Origin: Bacteroidota bacterium
Lineage (GTDB): Bacteria > Bacteroidota > Bacteroidia > Chitinophagales > Chitinophagaceae
Reading direction: 5' to 3'
Assembly: GCA_022708055.1 (NCBI GenBank)
Contig: JAKIZK010000001.1
Location: 40,716 to 104,715, forward strand
DNA length: 64,000 nt
The notes under the pieces are model-generated. The model was not told the DNA's origin and made no database searches. It worked only from the letters and a program-made list of their open reading frames with translations. Shown one piece after another: positions 8,224 to 17,671 of the stretch. Position 1 is the stretch's first letter. Every line of letters begins with the position of its first letter. Both the position numbers and the translations under genes were made by a program.

Positions 8224-10917
8224 TTATTCCAACACCGGTCTCAGCCATCGTTCTGCATCGTCAATGCTCATTCCTTTTCTTTTGGCATAGTCTTCCAACT
8301 GGTCTCTGTCAATTTTTCCCAATCCAAAATAATGACTTTGCGGATGTGCAAAATACCAGCCACAAATAGATGCCGGTGGGTCCATGGCCAGACTTTCGGT
8401 AAGCACAATTCCAATTTCTTCTGTAGCGTTTAATAAATCAAACAGCTTCCATTTCTCAGTATGATCGGGGCAGGCGGGGTAGCCCGGTGCGGGACGAATG
8501 CCTTTATACTCTTCACCAATTAATTGTTCGTTACTCAGGCTTTCATTTTTTTCGTAGCCCCAGTATTCTTTTCTTACTTTTTCGTGCAGGCATTCTGCAA
8601 AGGCTTCTACAAAACGATCGGCCAATACTTGTACCAAAATTTTATTATAATCATCCAATGCTTTAGCAAACTCATTTATTTTATCTTTTGCTCCTTTAAT
8701 AGTAACTGCAAAAGCTCCCATGTAGTCGACGTAAGCCCCCTGCCCCTCCGGTACTACAAAATCCGCTAACGAAAAATTGGGTTGTCCTGCTGCTTTTTTC
8801 AACTGCTGCCGCAATGATTCCAATCTTACTTCACCTTTATCGGTTTGTAAGAAGATGCTATCCGCATTATTACTTTTGGCCTGCCAGAAACCAATAACCG
8901 CTTCTGCAGTAAACCATTTTTCCGCAATAATTTTTTCAATCATTTGCTGCGCATCATTATACAAGCGAGTGGCTTCAGCGCCCAGCAGTTTATCGGTAAG
9001 TATCTGTGGAAACTTGCCGTGCATTTCCCAGGCTATAAAAAAAGGACCCCAGTCTATGTACCGGGCAATTTCGGAGAGGTCATATTCTTGCAAAACTTTT
9101 GTTCCCATCACATTGGGTTTTACAGGCTGGTAATTATCCCAATCAATTTTTTCTTTTGATGCGATTGCCTGTGCATAGGGAACTAACTCTTTTTTATTTT
9201 TATTCAAAAACTGCTGTCGTAGTTTTTCATAATCTACTTTTGTTTTTTCAAGCAGTGTGTTTTTTTCTTTTCCCACGAGTGTACTTACTGCAGTTACACT
9301 TCGAGATGCGTCTAAAATATGAACCACCCCATTTTCGTACTGTGGTGCAATTTTAACGGCAGTATGAATGCGTGAAGTAGTGGCTCCGCCAATCAGTAAT
9401 GGTTGCTGCATATTTCTGCGTTTCATTTCATGTGCCACATGCACCATTTCATCAAGCGAAGGCGTAATCAATCCACTTAATCCAATAATATCAGCTTTTT
9501 CTTTTTCAGCTGTGTCCAATATTTTATCAACAGGCACCATCACACCCAGGTCAACAATATTGTATCCATTACAAGCCAGCACAACGCCTACTATGTTCTT
9601 TCCAATATCGTGAACATCGCCTTTTACAGTGGCCAATAATACTTTGGGCGCTGCGGCTTCATCAATATCCGGATTGTTCTTTTTTTCTTCTTCAATAAAC
9701 GGAGTGAGCCAGGCCACACTTTTTTTCATCACTCTTGCACTTTTCACCACCTGTGGTAAAAACATTTTTCCGGCTCCAAATAAATCGCCGACAACATTCA
9801 TACCGTCCATTAATGGGCCTTCAATAACTTCAAGCGGTTTAGGGTATTTTAATCTGGCTTCTTCTGTATCGGCATCAATGTAATCGGTAATACCGTTTAC
9901 CAATGAATGTTTTAATCTTTCTTCTACTGTTGCATTGCGCCAGCTTTCATCCTTTACGGTTTCTTTCCCCTTTGCTTTCACCGTTTCGGCAAATACAATC
10001 AACTTATCGGTAGCTTCATTAATATCGTTATTACGATTCAGTATTACATCTTCACACAGTTCACGCAATTGCGGTTCTATTTCATCATATACTACCAACT
10101 GCCCTGCATTTACGATGCCCATATCCATACCTGCTTTGATGGCATGAAATAAAAATACGGCGTGCATAGCTTCCCGCACATGGTCGTTGCCGCGAAAAGA
10201 GAATGACAGATTGCTGACACCGCCGCTTACTTTTGTCAATGGCATCAATCGCTTTATTTCTCTGGTAGCTTCTATAAAATCAACACCATAGTTGTTATGC
10301 TCTTCCATTCCGGTGGCAAGGGCAAAAATGTTGGGATCGAAAATAATATCCTGTGGATCGTAGCCCACCTGTTCCGTTAATATCTTGTATGCACGATGGC
10401 AGATTTCAATTTTTCTTTCTTTGGTATCGGCTTGTCCGGTTTCGTCGAAAGCCATAACGATGATTGCTGCACCATAAGACTGACAGATGATGGCTTGTTC
10501 AATGAATTTTTTCTCTCCTTCTTTCATTGAAATAGAATTCACAATACATTTTCCTTGCACACATTTTAATCCAGCTTCTATAATTTCAAATTTGGAAGAA
10601 TCTATCATCACCGGAATTTTTGCAATATCCGGTTCGCTTTGCAGCAGATTTAAAAAAGTGGTCATAGCCTGTACACCATCCAGCAGCGCATCATCCATAT
10701 TTACATCCAGCACCTGTGCGCCGTTTTCCACCTGTTGGCGAGCTACGCTTAAAGCTTCTTCGTATTTATTTTCACGAATGAGTCGTGCAAATTTTTTAGA
10801 GCCGGTTACATTGGTACGTTCGCCTACGTTTACAAAATTTGTCTCAGGTCTTATAGTCAGCGGCTCTAGGCCGGAGAGGCGGAGATAGGGTTTTATTGTA
10901 CTCATCTTTCTATTCAA
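8224..10917 (-). CDS. metH: Methionine synthase MetH, C-terminal part (folate, B12 and activation modules)
   Basis: The 897-residue product carries everything of MetH except the homocysteine module. The pterin-binding domain covers roughly residues 20-290 ([28 protein letters not shown]). The B12 cap and cobalamin domain cover about 335-555 with the lower axial His in [11 protein letters not shown] (434-444). The activation domain follows, with the AdoMet motif [12 protein letters not shown] at 808-819. It transfers methyl from methyltetrahydrofolate to cobalamin and on to homocysteine bound by the partner protein. A start at [12 protein letters not shown] (10905) is as likely as 10917. Its start is 16 nt after the stop of the homocysteine-module gene. 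Confidence 0.93.
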   Translation of the reverse strand: MNRKMSTIKPYLRLSGLEPLTIRPETNFVNVGERTNVTGSKKFARLIRENKYEEALSVARQQVENGAQVLDVNMDDALLDGVQAMTTFLNLLQSEPDIAKIPVMIDSSKFEIIEAGLKCVQGKCIVNSISMKEGEKKFIEQAIICQSYGAAIIVMAFDETGQADTKERKIEICHRAYKILTEQVGYDPQDIIFDPNIFALATGMEEHNNYGVDFIEATREIKRLMPLTKVSGGVSNLSFSFRGNDHVREAMHAVFLFHAIKAGMDMGIVNAGQLVVYDEIEPQLRELCEDVILNRNNDINEATDKLIVFAETVKAKGKETVKDESWRNATVEERLKHSLVNGITDYIDADTEEARLKYPKPLEVIEGPLMDGMNVVGDLFGAGKMFLPQVVKSARVMKKSVAWLTPFIEEEKKNNPDIDEAAAPKVLLATVKGDVHDIGKNIVGVVLACNGYNIVDLGVMVPVDKILDTAEKEKADIIGLSGLITPSLDEMVHVAHEMKRRNMQQPLLIGGATTSRIHTAVKIAPQYENGVVHILDASRSVTAVSTLVGKEKNTLLEKTKVDYEKLRQQFLNKNKKELVPYAQAIASKEKIDWDNYQPVKPNVMGTKVLQEYDLSEIARYIDWGPFFIAWEMHGKFPQILTDKLLGAEATRLYNDAQQMIEKIIAEKWFTAEAVIGFWQAKSNNADSIFLQTDKGEVRLESLRQQLKKAAGQPNFSLADFVVPEGQGAYVDYMGAFAVTIKGAKDKINEFAKALDDYNKILVQVLADRFVEAFAECLHEKVRKEYWGYEKNESLSNEQLIGEEYKGIRPAPGYPACPDHTEKWKLFDLLNATEEIGIVLTESLAMDPPASICGWYFAHPQSHYFGLGKIDRDQLEDYAKRKGMSIDDAERWLRPVLE

Positions 10918-10933
10918 TAATTTTAATAATATT

Positions 10934-11971
10934 CTATATGGTGGTCAGTTCTTTATCTATGACAGGCGGTTTTCTTGGATTTATATTTTTTACTTCTTCT
11001 GCTATATGTTTTATATGATCGGGTGTGGTGCCACAGCATCCGCCTACAATATTTACCCAGCCTTCTTTTGCCCAGTCTTCCAGATAATGAGCAGTATCTT
11101 CCGGCTGTTCATCGTACTCTCCCATAGCATTGGGCAGTCCGGCATTGGGATAAGCAGAAACATAACATGCGGCAATTTGTGAAAGCTCTTCAATATGTGG
11201 CCGCATTTCCTTTGCACCCAGTGCACAGTTGAGGCCGATACTTATTGGTCTGGCATGTATTACCGAGTTGTAGAATGCTTCTAATGTTTGCCCGCTTAAT
11301 GTGCGGCCAGAAGCATCTGTAATTGTTCCCGATATCATTATCGGCAATTCAGTTTTATCAGGATGATCTCTGAAATATTTTTTTATTGCAAAAATGGCAG
11401 CCTTTGCATTCAATGTATCAAAAATGGTTTCAATAAGTAAGACATCAGCACCACCATCCGATAGTCCCTTTATTTGCTCATAATAGGCAGCTACTACCTC
11501 ATCAAATGTAACGGCACGAAAACTGGGGTTGTTTACATCGGGTGAGAGAGAAAGGGTTTTATTTAATGGACCGATAGAGCCAGCAACAAATTTTGGATTG
11601 TTGATTTTTGAATCCGGATTTTCAGCATAATATAAATCTCTTGCTTTGACTGCACAGGTGGCAGCAGCTACATTTAGTTCATAAGCCAGCGATTGCATTT
11701 GATAATCGGCCATAGCAATGGAAGTGCTGCTGAACGTGTTGGTTTCAATGATATCGGCTCCGGCATCTAAGTATTGTTTATGTATCTCTATAATGATTTC
11801 CGGTTTTGTAATGCAAAGCAAATCATTATTCCCTTTTACATCGCAAGGCCAGCTTTTAAATCTTTCTCCGCGGTAATCTTCTTCGGTTAATTTATATCGC
11901 TGTATCATCGTGCCCATAGCGCCATCAATTATTAAAATACGATTTTCAAGTGCAGCTCTGATGTTTGCCAT
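10934..11971 (-). CDS. Methionine synthase MetH, N-terminal homocysteine methyltransferase part
   Basis: The product is the homocysteine-binding barrel of cobalamin-dependent methionine synthase as a separate protein. Zinc ligands are visible in [14 protein letters not shown] and [11 protein letters not shown], and the [13 protein letters not shown] lead matches MetH. I chose the start at [11 protein letters not shown] (11971), which aligns with E. coli MetH; the open frame runs up to 12004. The split falls at the natural boundary between the homocysteine and folate modules, and the two products together have about the length of one-piece MetH. The next gene follows after 16 nt, so both are probably made from one mRNA. 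No SAM or cobalamin riboswitch was recognised in the 237 bp upstream. Confidence 0.92.
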   Translation of the reverse strand: MANIRAALENRILIIDGAMGTMIQRYKLTEEDYRGERFKSWPCDVKGNNDLLCITKPEIIIEIHKQYLDAGADIIETNTFSSTSIAMADYQMQSLAYELNVAAATCAVKARDLYYAENPDSKINNPKFVAGSIGPLNKTLSLSPDVNNPSFRAVTFDEVVAAYYEQIKGLSDGGADVLLIETIFDTLNAKAAIFAIKKYFRDHPDKTELPIMISGTITDASGRTLSGQTLEAFYNSVIHARPISIGLNCALGAKEMRPHIEELSQIAACYVSAYPNAGLPNAMGEYDEQPEDTAHYLEDWAKEGWVNIVGGCCGTTPDHIKHIAEEVKNINPRKPPVIDKELTTI

Positions 11972-12241
11972 AACTGTTTGTTTTTGTTCTATTATAAAAA
12001 CCAAAATGGTTATAATAATTTACTGTTTCGCATTACAGCGACTTCTGTATGCCGTCCGCAATGTTTAATTTGTCGGCTGCTTATTCATTTTGTAAACTGC
12101 AAAACGCTGAAAAATCCTATGGAGAGATTTTGTGACGTTTATTAGTTCTGTGGGCCGAACAATAAACAAATCCGCCTGTAATGTGCTGCAAAGCTAAGCC
12201 TTACAATTAAAATAAACAAGGCAGTGCAGCTGAAGTATCTC

Positions 12242-12859
12242 TTAATGGTTTACATATTTTTCAACCGGCATTCGGTTTTGAAGACTTCTGCCCAGTGTAT
12301 GCTCATCGGCATACTCCAGCTCGCCGCCAAAGGCAACACCCCGAGAGATGGTCGTGATGCGGGTTGTAGTGCCTTGTAGTTTTTTTTGAATATAGTAAAT
12401 CGTGGTATCGCCTTGTATATTTGGGTTCAGGGCAAATATGAGTTCTTCAATTTGCTCTTTTGCTATCCGCTGTATCAATGATTCAATATTGAGTTGATCG
12501 GGGCCAATGCCATCTAATGGAGAAATAACACCTCCTAAAACATGATAAGTACCATTGAACTGTTGTGTGCCCTCAATAGCGATTACATCACGAATGCTTT
12601 CAACCACACAAACGGTTTCCTTTTTGCGAACAGAGTTGGCACAAATAGAACAAATATCGCCATCGGCTACATTGTGGCAACGGTGACAGAATTTTATTTC
12701 GCTTCTCATTTTTGCAATAACATCGCTGAAATGATTCACCTGTTTTGCGTCTTGCTTAAGCAAATGCAATACCATACGCAGCGCTGTTTTTTTTCCAATC
12801 CCCGGAAGTTTGGCAAATTCATTAACTGCATTTTCCAGAAGCGATGAAGAGAATTGCAT
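12242..12859 (-). CDS. recR: Recombination mediator RecR
   Basis: The 205-residue protein works with RecO and RecF to load RecA at DNA gaps. It shows the helix-hairpin-helix (FAKLPGIGKKTALRMVLHLL), the four-Cys zinc finger (FCHRCHNVADGDICSIC) and a Toprim domain (CVVESIRDVIAIEGT, then YHVLGGVISPLDGIGP). Length and order are standard. A -7 promoter box lies 4 nt before the ATG, so the mRNA may start at or very near the start codon. The Ig-like lipoprotein gene ends 21 nt upstream on the same strand. Confidence 0.95.
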   Translation of the reverse strand: MQFSSSLLENAVNEFAKLPGIGKKTALRMVLHLLKQDAKQVNHFSDVIAKMRSEIKFCHRCHNVADGDICSICANSVRKKETVCVVESIRDVIAIEGTQQFNGTYHVLGGVISPLDGIGPDQLNIESLIQRIAKEQIEELIFALNPNIQGDTTIYYIQKKLQGTTTRITTISRGVAFGGELEYADEHTLGRSLQNRMPVEKYVNH

Positions 12860-12863
12860 AGTG

Positions 12864-12871
12864 CAAAGATA
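12864..12871 (-). promoter_or_regulatory. -7 box TATCTTTG before recR
   Basis: On the minus strand TATCTTTG matches TAnnTTTG exactly and is followed by C. Only 4 nt separate it from the recR ATG, so transcription would begin at about the start codon. Confidence 0.5.
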
Positions 12872-12880
12872 GGCTGAAGC

Positions 12881-14311
12881 TTATAAGCTTATATCAAATT
12901 CATTTTTCCAGGATGGCTTTATGTTGATTTTTCTTTCAATGGGCTTAGCTATCTCCGGTTGCCGGTGTTTTCCAAAAAACACACCCGGATCCCACCTGCC
13001 GTTTTTATTATCATCGTATAAAATACGTAGCTCAAACTCGCCGGGGAGAAAAATATCTTCATTAAAAGTATTACTACGCAAAGGGTATGATTTATACAGT
13101 TGATTTCCTGCTATAAATTGCAGGACCGGGTTTTTGCTCATATCCACATTACGTATGGTAAGCTTGACGGATCCATAATCAGTAAGTTTTTTAGTCGTAA
13201 AACTTATGGTATCATTTCTTAATAGTTTTTTTCCTTCTTCGTCAACCGCAAAATCTTTATCCAAAATAATATGATAAAGCGTATGTTCTTTCCACTTGTT
13301 TTGTAATACAATTTTTTTGTTGCTGCTGTCTTTTACAAACTGATAATCCGTTAAAGGATTAAAAGCAGAATCGGTGTACAGTTTCAGCTTGGTTGAATCA
13401 AAGCTTCTCAAAGGCTTGTCAGTTGAAATGACAAGTGGCGACAACAAGTCTTGCTGATTATTTACAAGATTGGTTTGTAGTTTTAATCTTTTGTCGGCAA
13501 CATCGCCCGGGCCTCTTCTGTTTCTGTTGCCCGCTGCAAGTGAAGCTGTCATTTGGGTCGTTACTTCAGTTTCGCTATAGGCATAAAGTGTAACTGGTGT
13601 GACGGTGTCACTTAACGATACAGGTTTATCGGCAAAGCCAAACAACTGTTTCTCATCTAAATATCTGCGGGTGCCGTTATTGTCTTTAAGCGTATAAATG
13701 TAAAATGTTTTGGGCGGCAGATTGGTGAAAACAAATTCACCCTGTCCGTTCAACTTGGCAATATAGCGTGGTCTTTCTTTTACAACGGCAGAGTCATTTG
13801 CGCTGGTATGCAGCATTACAATTAATGTAGTGTCAATCTTACCTGTTTCCGCCAATATCACTTTTCCTTTTAGCTGAAGCGAGTCAATATAGGGTCCGGT
13901 AGAAAAGGTATAAACCAGATTTTGCAATACATTGCCTTCATTAAAATCTTTCACCGTTCTTCCAAACTGAATGGTATAAGTGGTATTGTTTTCTAAAGTA
14001 TCTTTTATTTTGAGTGTCAATGTATTCAACTTATGGTCAACCACGGGTTGGCTTTTGGGCGAAGGGGATATCAAAAGGTTTTCAGAAGGATTATCTACAT
14101 CAATAAACTCATCAAACGTAAATGTTATTTTATTCCCCTTAAAATTTCGAGTAGAATCGCCGGGTGTTGTCTTTAATAAAAGTGGGGGAATAGAGTCTCG
14201 GGGCCCGCCGCTGGGGGGTACAATGTTGGCGCAGCCCGACCCGCCCACTGCCATAACTAAAATAACAATGAAGGCAAGTAATGTGGCCGTTACAAATGAA
14301 ATTTTCTTCAT
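12881..14311 (-). CDS. Ig-like domain lipoprotein (SbsA/Big_5 type)
   Basis: The 476-residue protein has a signal peptide with lipobox GGSGC (about residue 27). The conserved Bacteroidota lead ANIVPPSGGPRDSIPPLLL follows, then an SbsA-type Ig-like domain (FTFDEFIDV, LKIKDTLENNTTYTIQFG, YTFSTG). A middle part resembles a carboxypeptidase-regulatory fold (NGQGEFVFTNLPPKTFYIYTLKD). The end is another beta domain with DDNKNGRWDPG. It is a cell-surface or periplasmic lipoprotein of unknown job, found widely in the phylum. A -7 box 8 nt before the ATG implies a very short leader. Confidence 0.8.
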   Translation of the reverse strand: MKKISFVTATLLAFIVILVMAVGGSGCANIVPPSGGPRDSIPPLLLKTTPGDSTRNFKGNKITFTFDEFIDVDNPSENLLISPSPKSQPVVDHKLNTLTLKIKDTLENNTTYTIQFGRTVKDFNEGNVLQNLVYTFSTGPYIDSLQLKGKVILAETGKIDTTLIVMLHTSANDSAVVKERPRYIAKLNGQGEFVFTNLPPKTFYIYTLKDNNGTRRYLDEKQLFGFADKPVSLSDTVTPVTLYAYSETEVTTQMTASLAAGNRNRRGPGDVADKRLKLQTNLVNNQQDLLSPLVISTDKPLRSFDSTKLKLYTDSAFNPLTDYQFVKDSSNKKIVLQNKWKEHTLYHIILDKDFAVDEEGKKLLRNDTISFTTKKLTDYGSVKLTIRNVDMSKNPVLQFIAGNQLYKSYPLRSNTFNEDIFLPGEFELRILYDDNKNGRWDPGVFFGKHRQPEIAKPIERKINIKPSWKNEFDISL

Positions 14312-14319
14312 GCAGTGTG

Positions 14320-14327
14320 CAAACTTA
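14320..14327 (-). promoter_or_regulatory. -7 box TAAGTTTG before the Ig-like lipoprotein gene
   Basis: On the minus strand TAAGTTTG is an exact TAnnTTTG match followed by C, 8 nt before the ATG at 14311. Confidence 0.5.
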
Positions 14328-14381
14328 AATGATTCATCAGAGCTTTTGCAGAAAGGGGTATCAAAATCCTGTTAAGCTTCG

Positions 14382-17300
14382 TTATTCTGTATCTGTAGAT
14401 TCCGTAAAACGTCCTTCATCGTCTTCTTCAATCAATGAAATATAAAATTTATTGTCTTTTACAAAATTGCACCATACACACTTGTCGCTGCCGCAGCCGG
14501 TATAGAAATTATGTTGTTGTATTTGTTCCCAAGTATCAGCAATTTGTTTTTTCACGATTTCAACATCTTCATCCCTTATATCAACTCTATGTAAGTCAAA
14601 CTCTCCTTGATCATTTGGCTCAACATAGTCGAACTGCGTGTATAATATATTCCATTTTTTTTGAGGCATGTTATCAATTAATATCTTGTAGAAAACGGCC
14701 TGTCGCCAGTAGTTTCCGCCATCAGGATTCTTGCTGCTACCGGGCAAGTTAAATGCTCCTGTATTAGTTGAGTTACTATACTTACCGGTTTTAAAATCGG
14801 TAACGACAATGTCATTGCCCCAAAACTGAATTTTATCAGTAAACCCTTTTAAGGGCACATTATTTACTACAATTTTATTGAATGGATTTTCAGTAAGTAT
14901 AAAATCTCCTTTGGGAGCCGGCACATAATATTTATCATAATAAGCATCTAAAGCCAGCTCACCTCTTTCCTTGTGTCGTATCAGACTTTCGGGAGTAAAA
15001 GCTTCGCGGGAGTCATAAAGATGAAAACGAAACTGTGTAATCAGGTATTCTTTGTCAGGATATACTTTTCCATTGTTCATCATTTTTCTGATAAAATCTT
15101 CAATGGCTGCATGAACGGCAGTGCCAAAGGCCATGCTTTCACTTTTTGCCGCAGGAACTCTAATGATTGTATTATAATAAAATTTGATAGGACATTCCAG
15201 ATAATTATTAAGCGCTGTTACGTTCAATACAAATTTTTCCAACTGCCGGTTTACCAAATCTTTTTCTGCCTGTTGTATTACCGGTTTTTGTATGATGCCA
15301 AACCGAAGGGAAGTGTATAATAATTTTTCAGCTTCCGTCAAGCGAATCAGTTTTGGCTCTAACTGCAGTGTTTCTCTAAACTCCTCAACAAATTGTGAGC
15401 CTTCGATGGGCTTGCCATCGTTTTTCATTTTTGAATAGGATAGGTACAGATATTTTTCGGCACGGGTGACGGATACAAAAAACAAGCGCCGAAGCTCTTC
15501 ATGCATTTCTTCATCAGAATCTTGTTCTACTATATTGTGCGGAATGCGAAAACTCTGGTTTCCACTTTTCTTTTTTTCCCATACATCCATTCTTAAGTTG
15601 ACAATAAATACATGTTCAAATTCCAGACCCTTGCTGCCATGGCAGGTCATAATATTTACACCCTCTTCTGTACCGATGGTTTGCACCAGTGGCAAAGGCA
15701 ATTTGTTTTCTTCAAGCAAATCAAATTGTTTTACCAATTCCTTCAATGTAAGATGGGGCTGCCGATGCGTTGTCTCCTTTATATAATCAAATAAGCAAGA
15801 GAGTTTATTCATTTGCCAGGTACGGTCGTCCTGCTTCATTGCCCAATGGAGAATTCCACTTTCATTTATTAAAAATTCAAACCACTGCTGCAATGTTCTT
15901 GTATGTACCGCAGCAATGAGTTCTTCAATAAACTTTCCGGCTTTTTGCTTTGGATCATCTGCCTCAAATAAACTTTTGTTTACGGGTTGTATTTTTTTCA
16001 GGTAGCCGCGCAGAGTGGTTTCTTCCACTCCTTTTCTTTTTTCTGCAATCTCGGTGCACATGGCCGCTATTTCAAATGGCACCATACCCAAGAATGGATA
16101 ATGTAATATTTCAAAAAGAAGAGGCTCTCCGCTAAAAGGCTCATCCAATTCAGCCACAGTATATTTTATCAAATTGATAATTTGACAAATCAATACATCA
16201 TTGAGCAAATTGACCGAACGCTTGGAATAGCTTGGAATATTTTGTAGTTGAAAAAATTTCAATAACTCATCTCCATTTTTATTTTCCTTATAGATTACAG
16301 CAATATTACCGGGTGGTGTACCTTGCTCAATCAGTGATTTTATACTGGAAGTAACATGTGCATTTTCGGAAAATTCACTTTCGTAAACTCTTATTTCGGG
16401 TAGGATGTTGAGTTTTTGTAATTCTGGTTTTGAAGCAATCAAATCTTTACTCAAGTCCTTAAATTGATATACCAGTCTTTGCTTATTGTGTTCTATTAAT
16501 CCTTTTGCACTGTCTAATATAGGCTGAACACTTCGGTAGTTTTTTGTAAGCACAACTTTCAGCAAATCTTTTTCAAAACGTTTTACAATGTTCATCATAT
16601 TTTTCAGGTTGGCTCCCTGAAAACGGTAGATGCTTTGGTCATCATCACCTACTACAAAAATATTCGGACTCTCATCTTGCCAATAGCTGATAAGCAGTTC
16701 AACCAATTTGTTTTGAGAGCCATTGGAATCCTGATACTCATCTACCAATATATATTGATATTGTTCCTGATAATTTAATAATACATCGGGCTGCTCCTGA
16801 AAAAGCTGGATCACCCAATTGATCATATCGGAAAAATCGTACCGCTTATATTTTTGTAAAATTTGCTGGTATGAGTTAAACGATTGTATTGCCGCCTTTA
16901 GGGTTTCCATCTTTTTCAGTTCTCCTTTTCCATTTGCCGTTAGCTCCAGAATTCCTTTTTTCAGTTTAGTTTTATTGTAAAACCCACCCGACTCGGAATT
17001 TATTTCTTTGATGTAATTATCAATTTCTTCCAGCATCCATTCGGGCTGCCAGGCTTCCAGCTTCATGGTGGTAAATAAACCGGCAAGGCGATCTGCATCA
17101 TGATAAATATCTCCTCTGTAACGTTTTAAAGGATTTCCATTTTCAAACCCGTCAATCAACTCGTACAAAAACTGAATCTTTTCAAGATCACTTACGGGTT
17201 CCAGGTCTCTGTTGTAGAAATACTGCGAATTTTCCTGTATTACCGTATTGCAAAATGAATGAAACGTGTGAATATTGATTTTATACGCTTCGCTGCCTAT

Positions 17301-17558
17301 AAAGGAAAGCAGCCGTTTACGCATGGCCATTACGCCGGCATCGGTATAGGTAAGACATAAAATATTTTGAGGCTGTGCATCCGTTTCCAATAAAATTTTT
17401 CCAATACGGCAGGCGAGTATTTGTGTTTTACCGGTTCCGGGTCCGGCTATTACCATTACCGGGCCTTCAATAGCATCTACCGCAGTTCTTTGCTCGCCAT
17501 TGAGCTTAGCATATTCATCTGCAAATTTCTTTTCAAGTTTTTCTCTCAGAAATGACAT
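14382..17558 (-). CDS. UvrD/AddA-type helicase fused to an AddB-type Fe-S nuclease
   Basis: The 1058-residue protein joins a superfamily 1 helicase to a RecB-like nuclease. Walker A is GPGTGKT (39-45). Later motifs are ILVDEYQDSNGSQ, VVGDDDQSIYRFQGA, NYRSVQPIL, MTCHGSKGLEFEHVFI and LRRLFFVSVTRAEKYLYLS. The last 270 or so residues form a PD-(D/E)xK nuclease: YLECPIKFYYN, FGTAVHAAIEDFI and IVVTDFKTGKY with Asp and Lys. A terminal CGSDKCVWC adds three Cys to the one in LECP, the pattern of the 4Fe-4S cluster in AddB. It probably processes DNA breaks or damaged ends. Whether it works alone or replaces AddAB here cannot be told from this window. Confidence 0.88.
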   Translation of the reverse strand: MSFLREKLEKKFADEYAKLNGEQRTAVDAIEGPVMVIAGPGTGKTQILACRIGKILLETDAQPQNILCLTYTDAGVMAMRKRLLSFIGSEAYKINIHTFHSFCNTVIQENSQYFYNRDLEPVSDLEKIQFLYELIDGFENGNPLKRYRGDIYHDADRLAGLFTTMKLEAWQPEWMLEEIDNYIKEINSESGGFYNKTKLKKGILELTANGKGELKKMETLKAAIQSFNSYQQILQKYKRYDFSDMINWVIQLFQEQPDVLLNYQEQYQYILVDEYQDSNGSQNKLVELLISYWQDESPNIFVVGDDDQSIYRFQGANLKNMMNIVKRFEKDLLKVVLTKNYRSVQPILDSAKGLIEHNKQRLVYQFKDLSKDLIASKPELQKLNILPEIRVYESEFSENAHVTSSIKSLIEQGTPPGNIAVIYKENKNGDELLKFFQLQNIPSYSKRSVNLLNDVLICQIINLIKYTVAELDEPFSGEPLLFEILHYPFLGMVPFEIAAMCTEIAEKRKGVEETTLRGYLKKIQPVNKSLFEADDPKQKAGKFIEELIAAVHTRTLQQWFEFLINESGILHWAMKQDDRTWQMNKLSCLFDYIKETTHRQPHLTLKELVKQFDLLEENKLPLPLVQTIGTEEGVNIMTCHGSKGLEFEHVFIVNLRMDVWEKKKSGNQSFRIPHNIVEQDSDEEMHEELRRLFFVSVTRAEKYLYLSYSKMKNDGKPIEGSQFVEEFRETLQLEPKLIRLTEAEKLLYTSLRFGIIQKPVIQQAEKDLVNRQLEKFVLNVTALNNYLECPIKFYYNTIIRVPAAKSESMAFGTAVHAAIEDFIRKMMNNGKVYPDKEYLITQFRFHLYDSREAFTPESLIRHKERGELALDAYYDKYYVPAPKGDFILTENPFNKIVVNNVPLKGFTDKIQFWGNDIVVTDFKTGKYSNSTNTGAFNLPGSSKNPDGGNYWRQAVFYKILIDNMPQKKWNILYTQFDYVEPNDQGEFDLHRVDIRDEDVEIVKKQIADTWEQIQQHNFYTGCGSDKCVWCNFVKDNKFYISLIEEDDEGRFTESTDTE

Positions 17559-17671
17559 GGCAATATTGATATTCGTTTATATAAATTAACTCAAACGAAT
17601 GTAAACCAATATCATCTGACTTGTATGAATGTAGTTGACAAAATATTTTAAATCACCCTCATGGATTAAAA

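Noticed and set aside
10487..10888. 133-codon open frame on the + strand opposite metH
   Set aside because: It is a shadow of the metH coding strand with Ser/Phe-rich, unrelated wording and no family signs.
8224..12004. The split of metH as a frameshift or sequencing error
   Set aside because: The break is at a domain boundary with a proper stop, a 16-nt gap and a new start, and both parts are complete.
12005..12241. Search for a SAM or cobalamin riboswitch before the split metH
   Set aside because: None of the core motifs of these classes could be found on the minus strand; only weak base pairing is visible.
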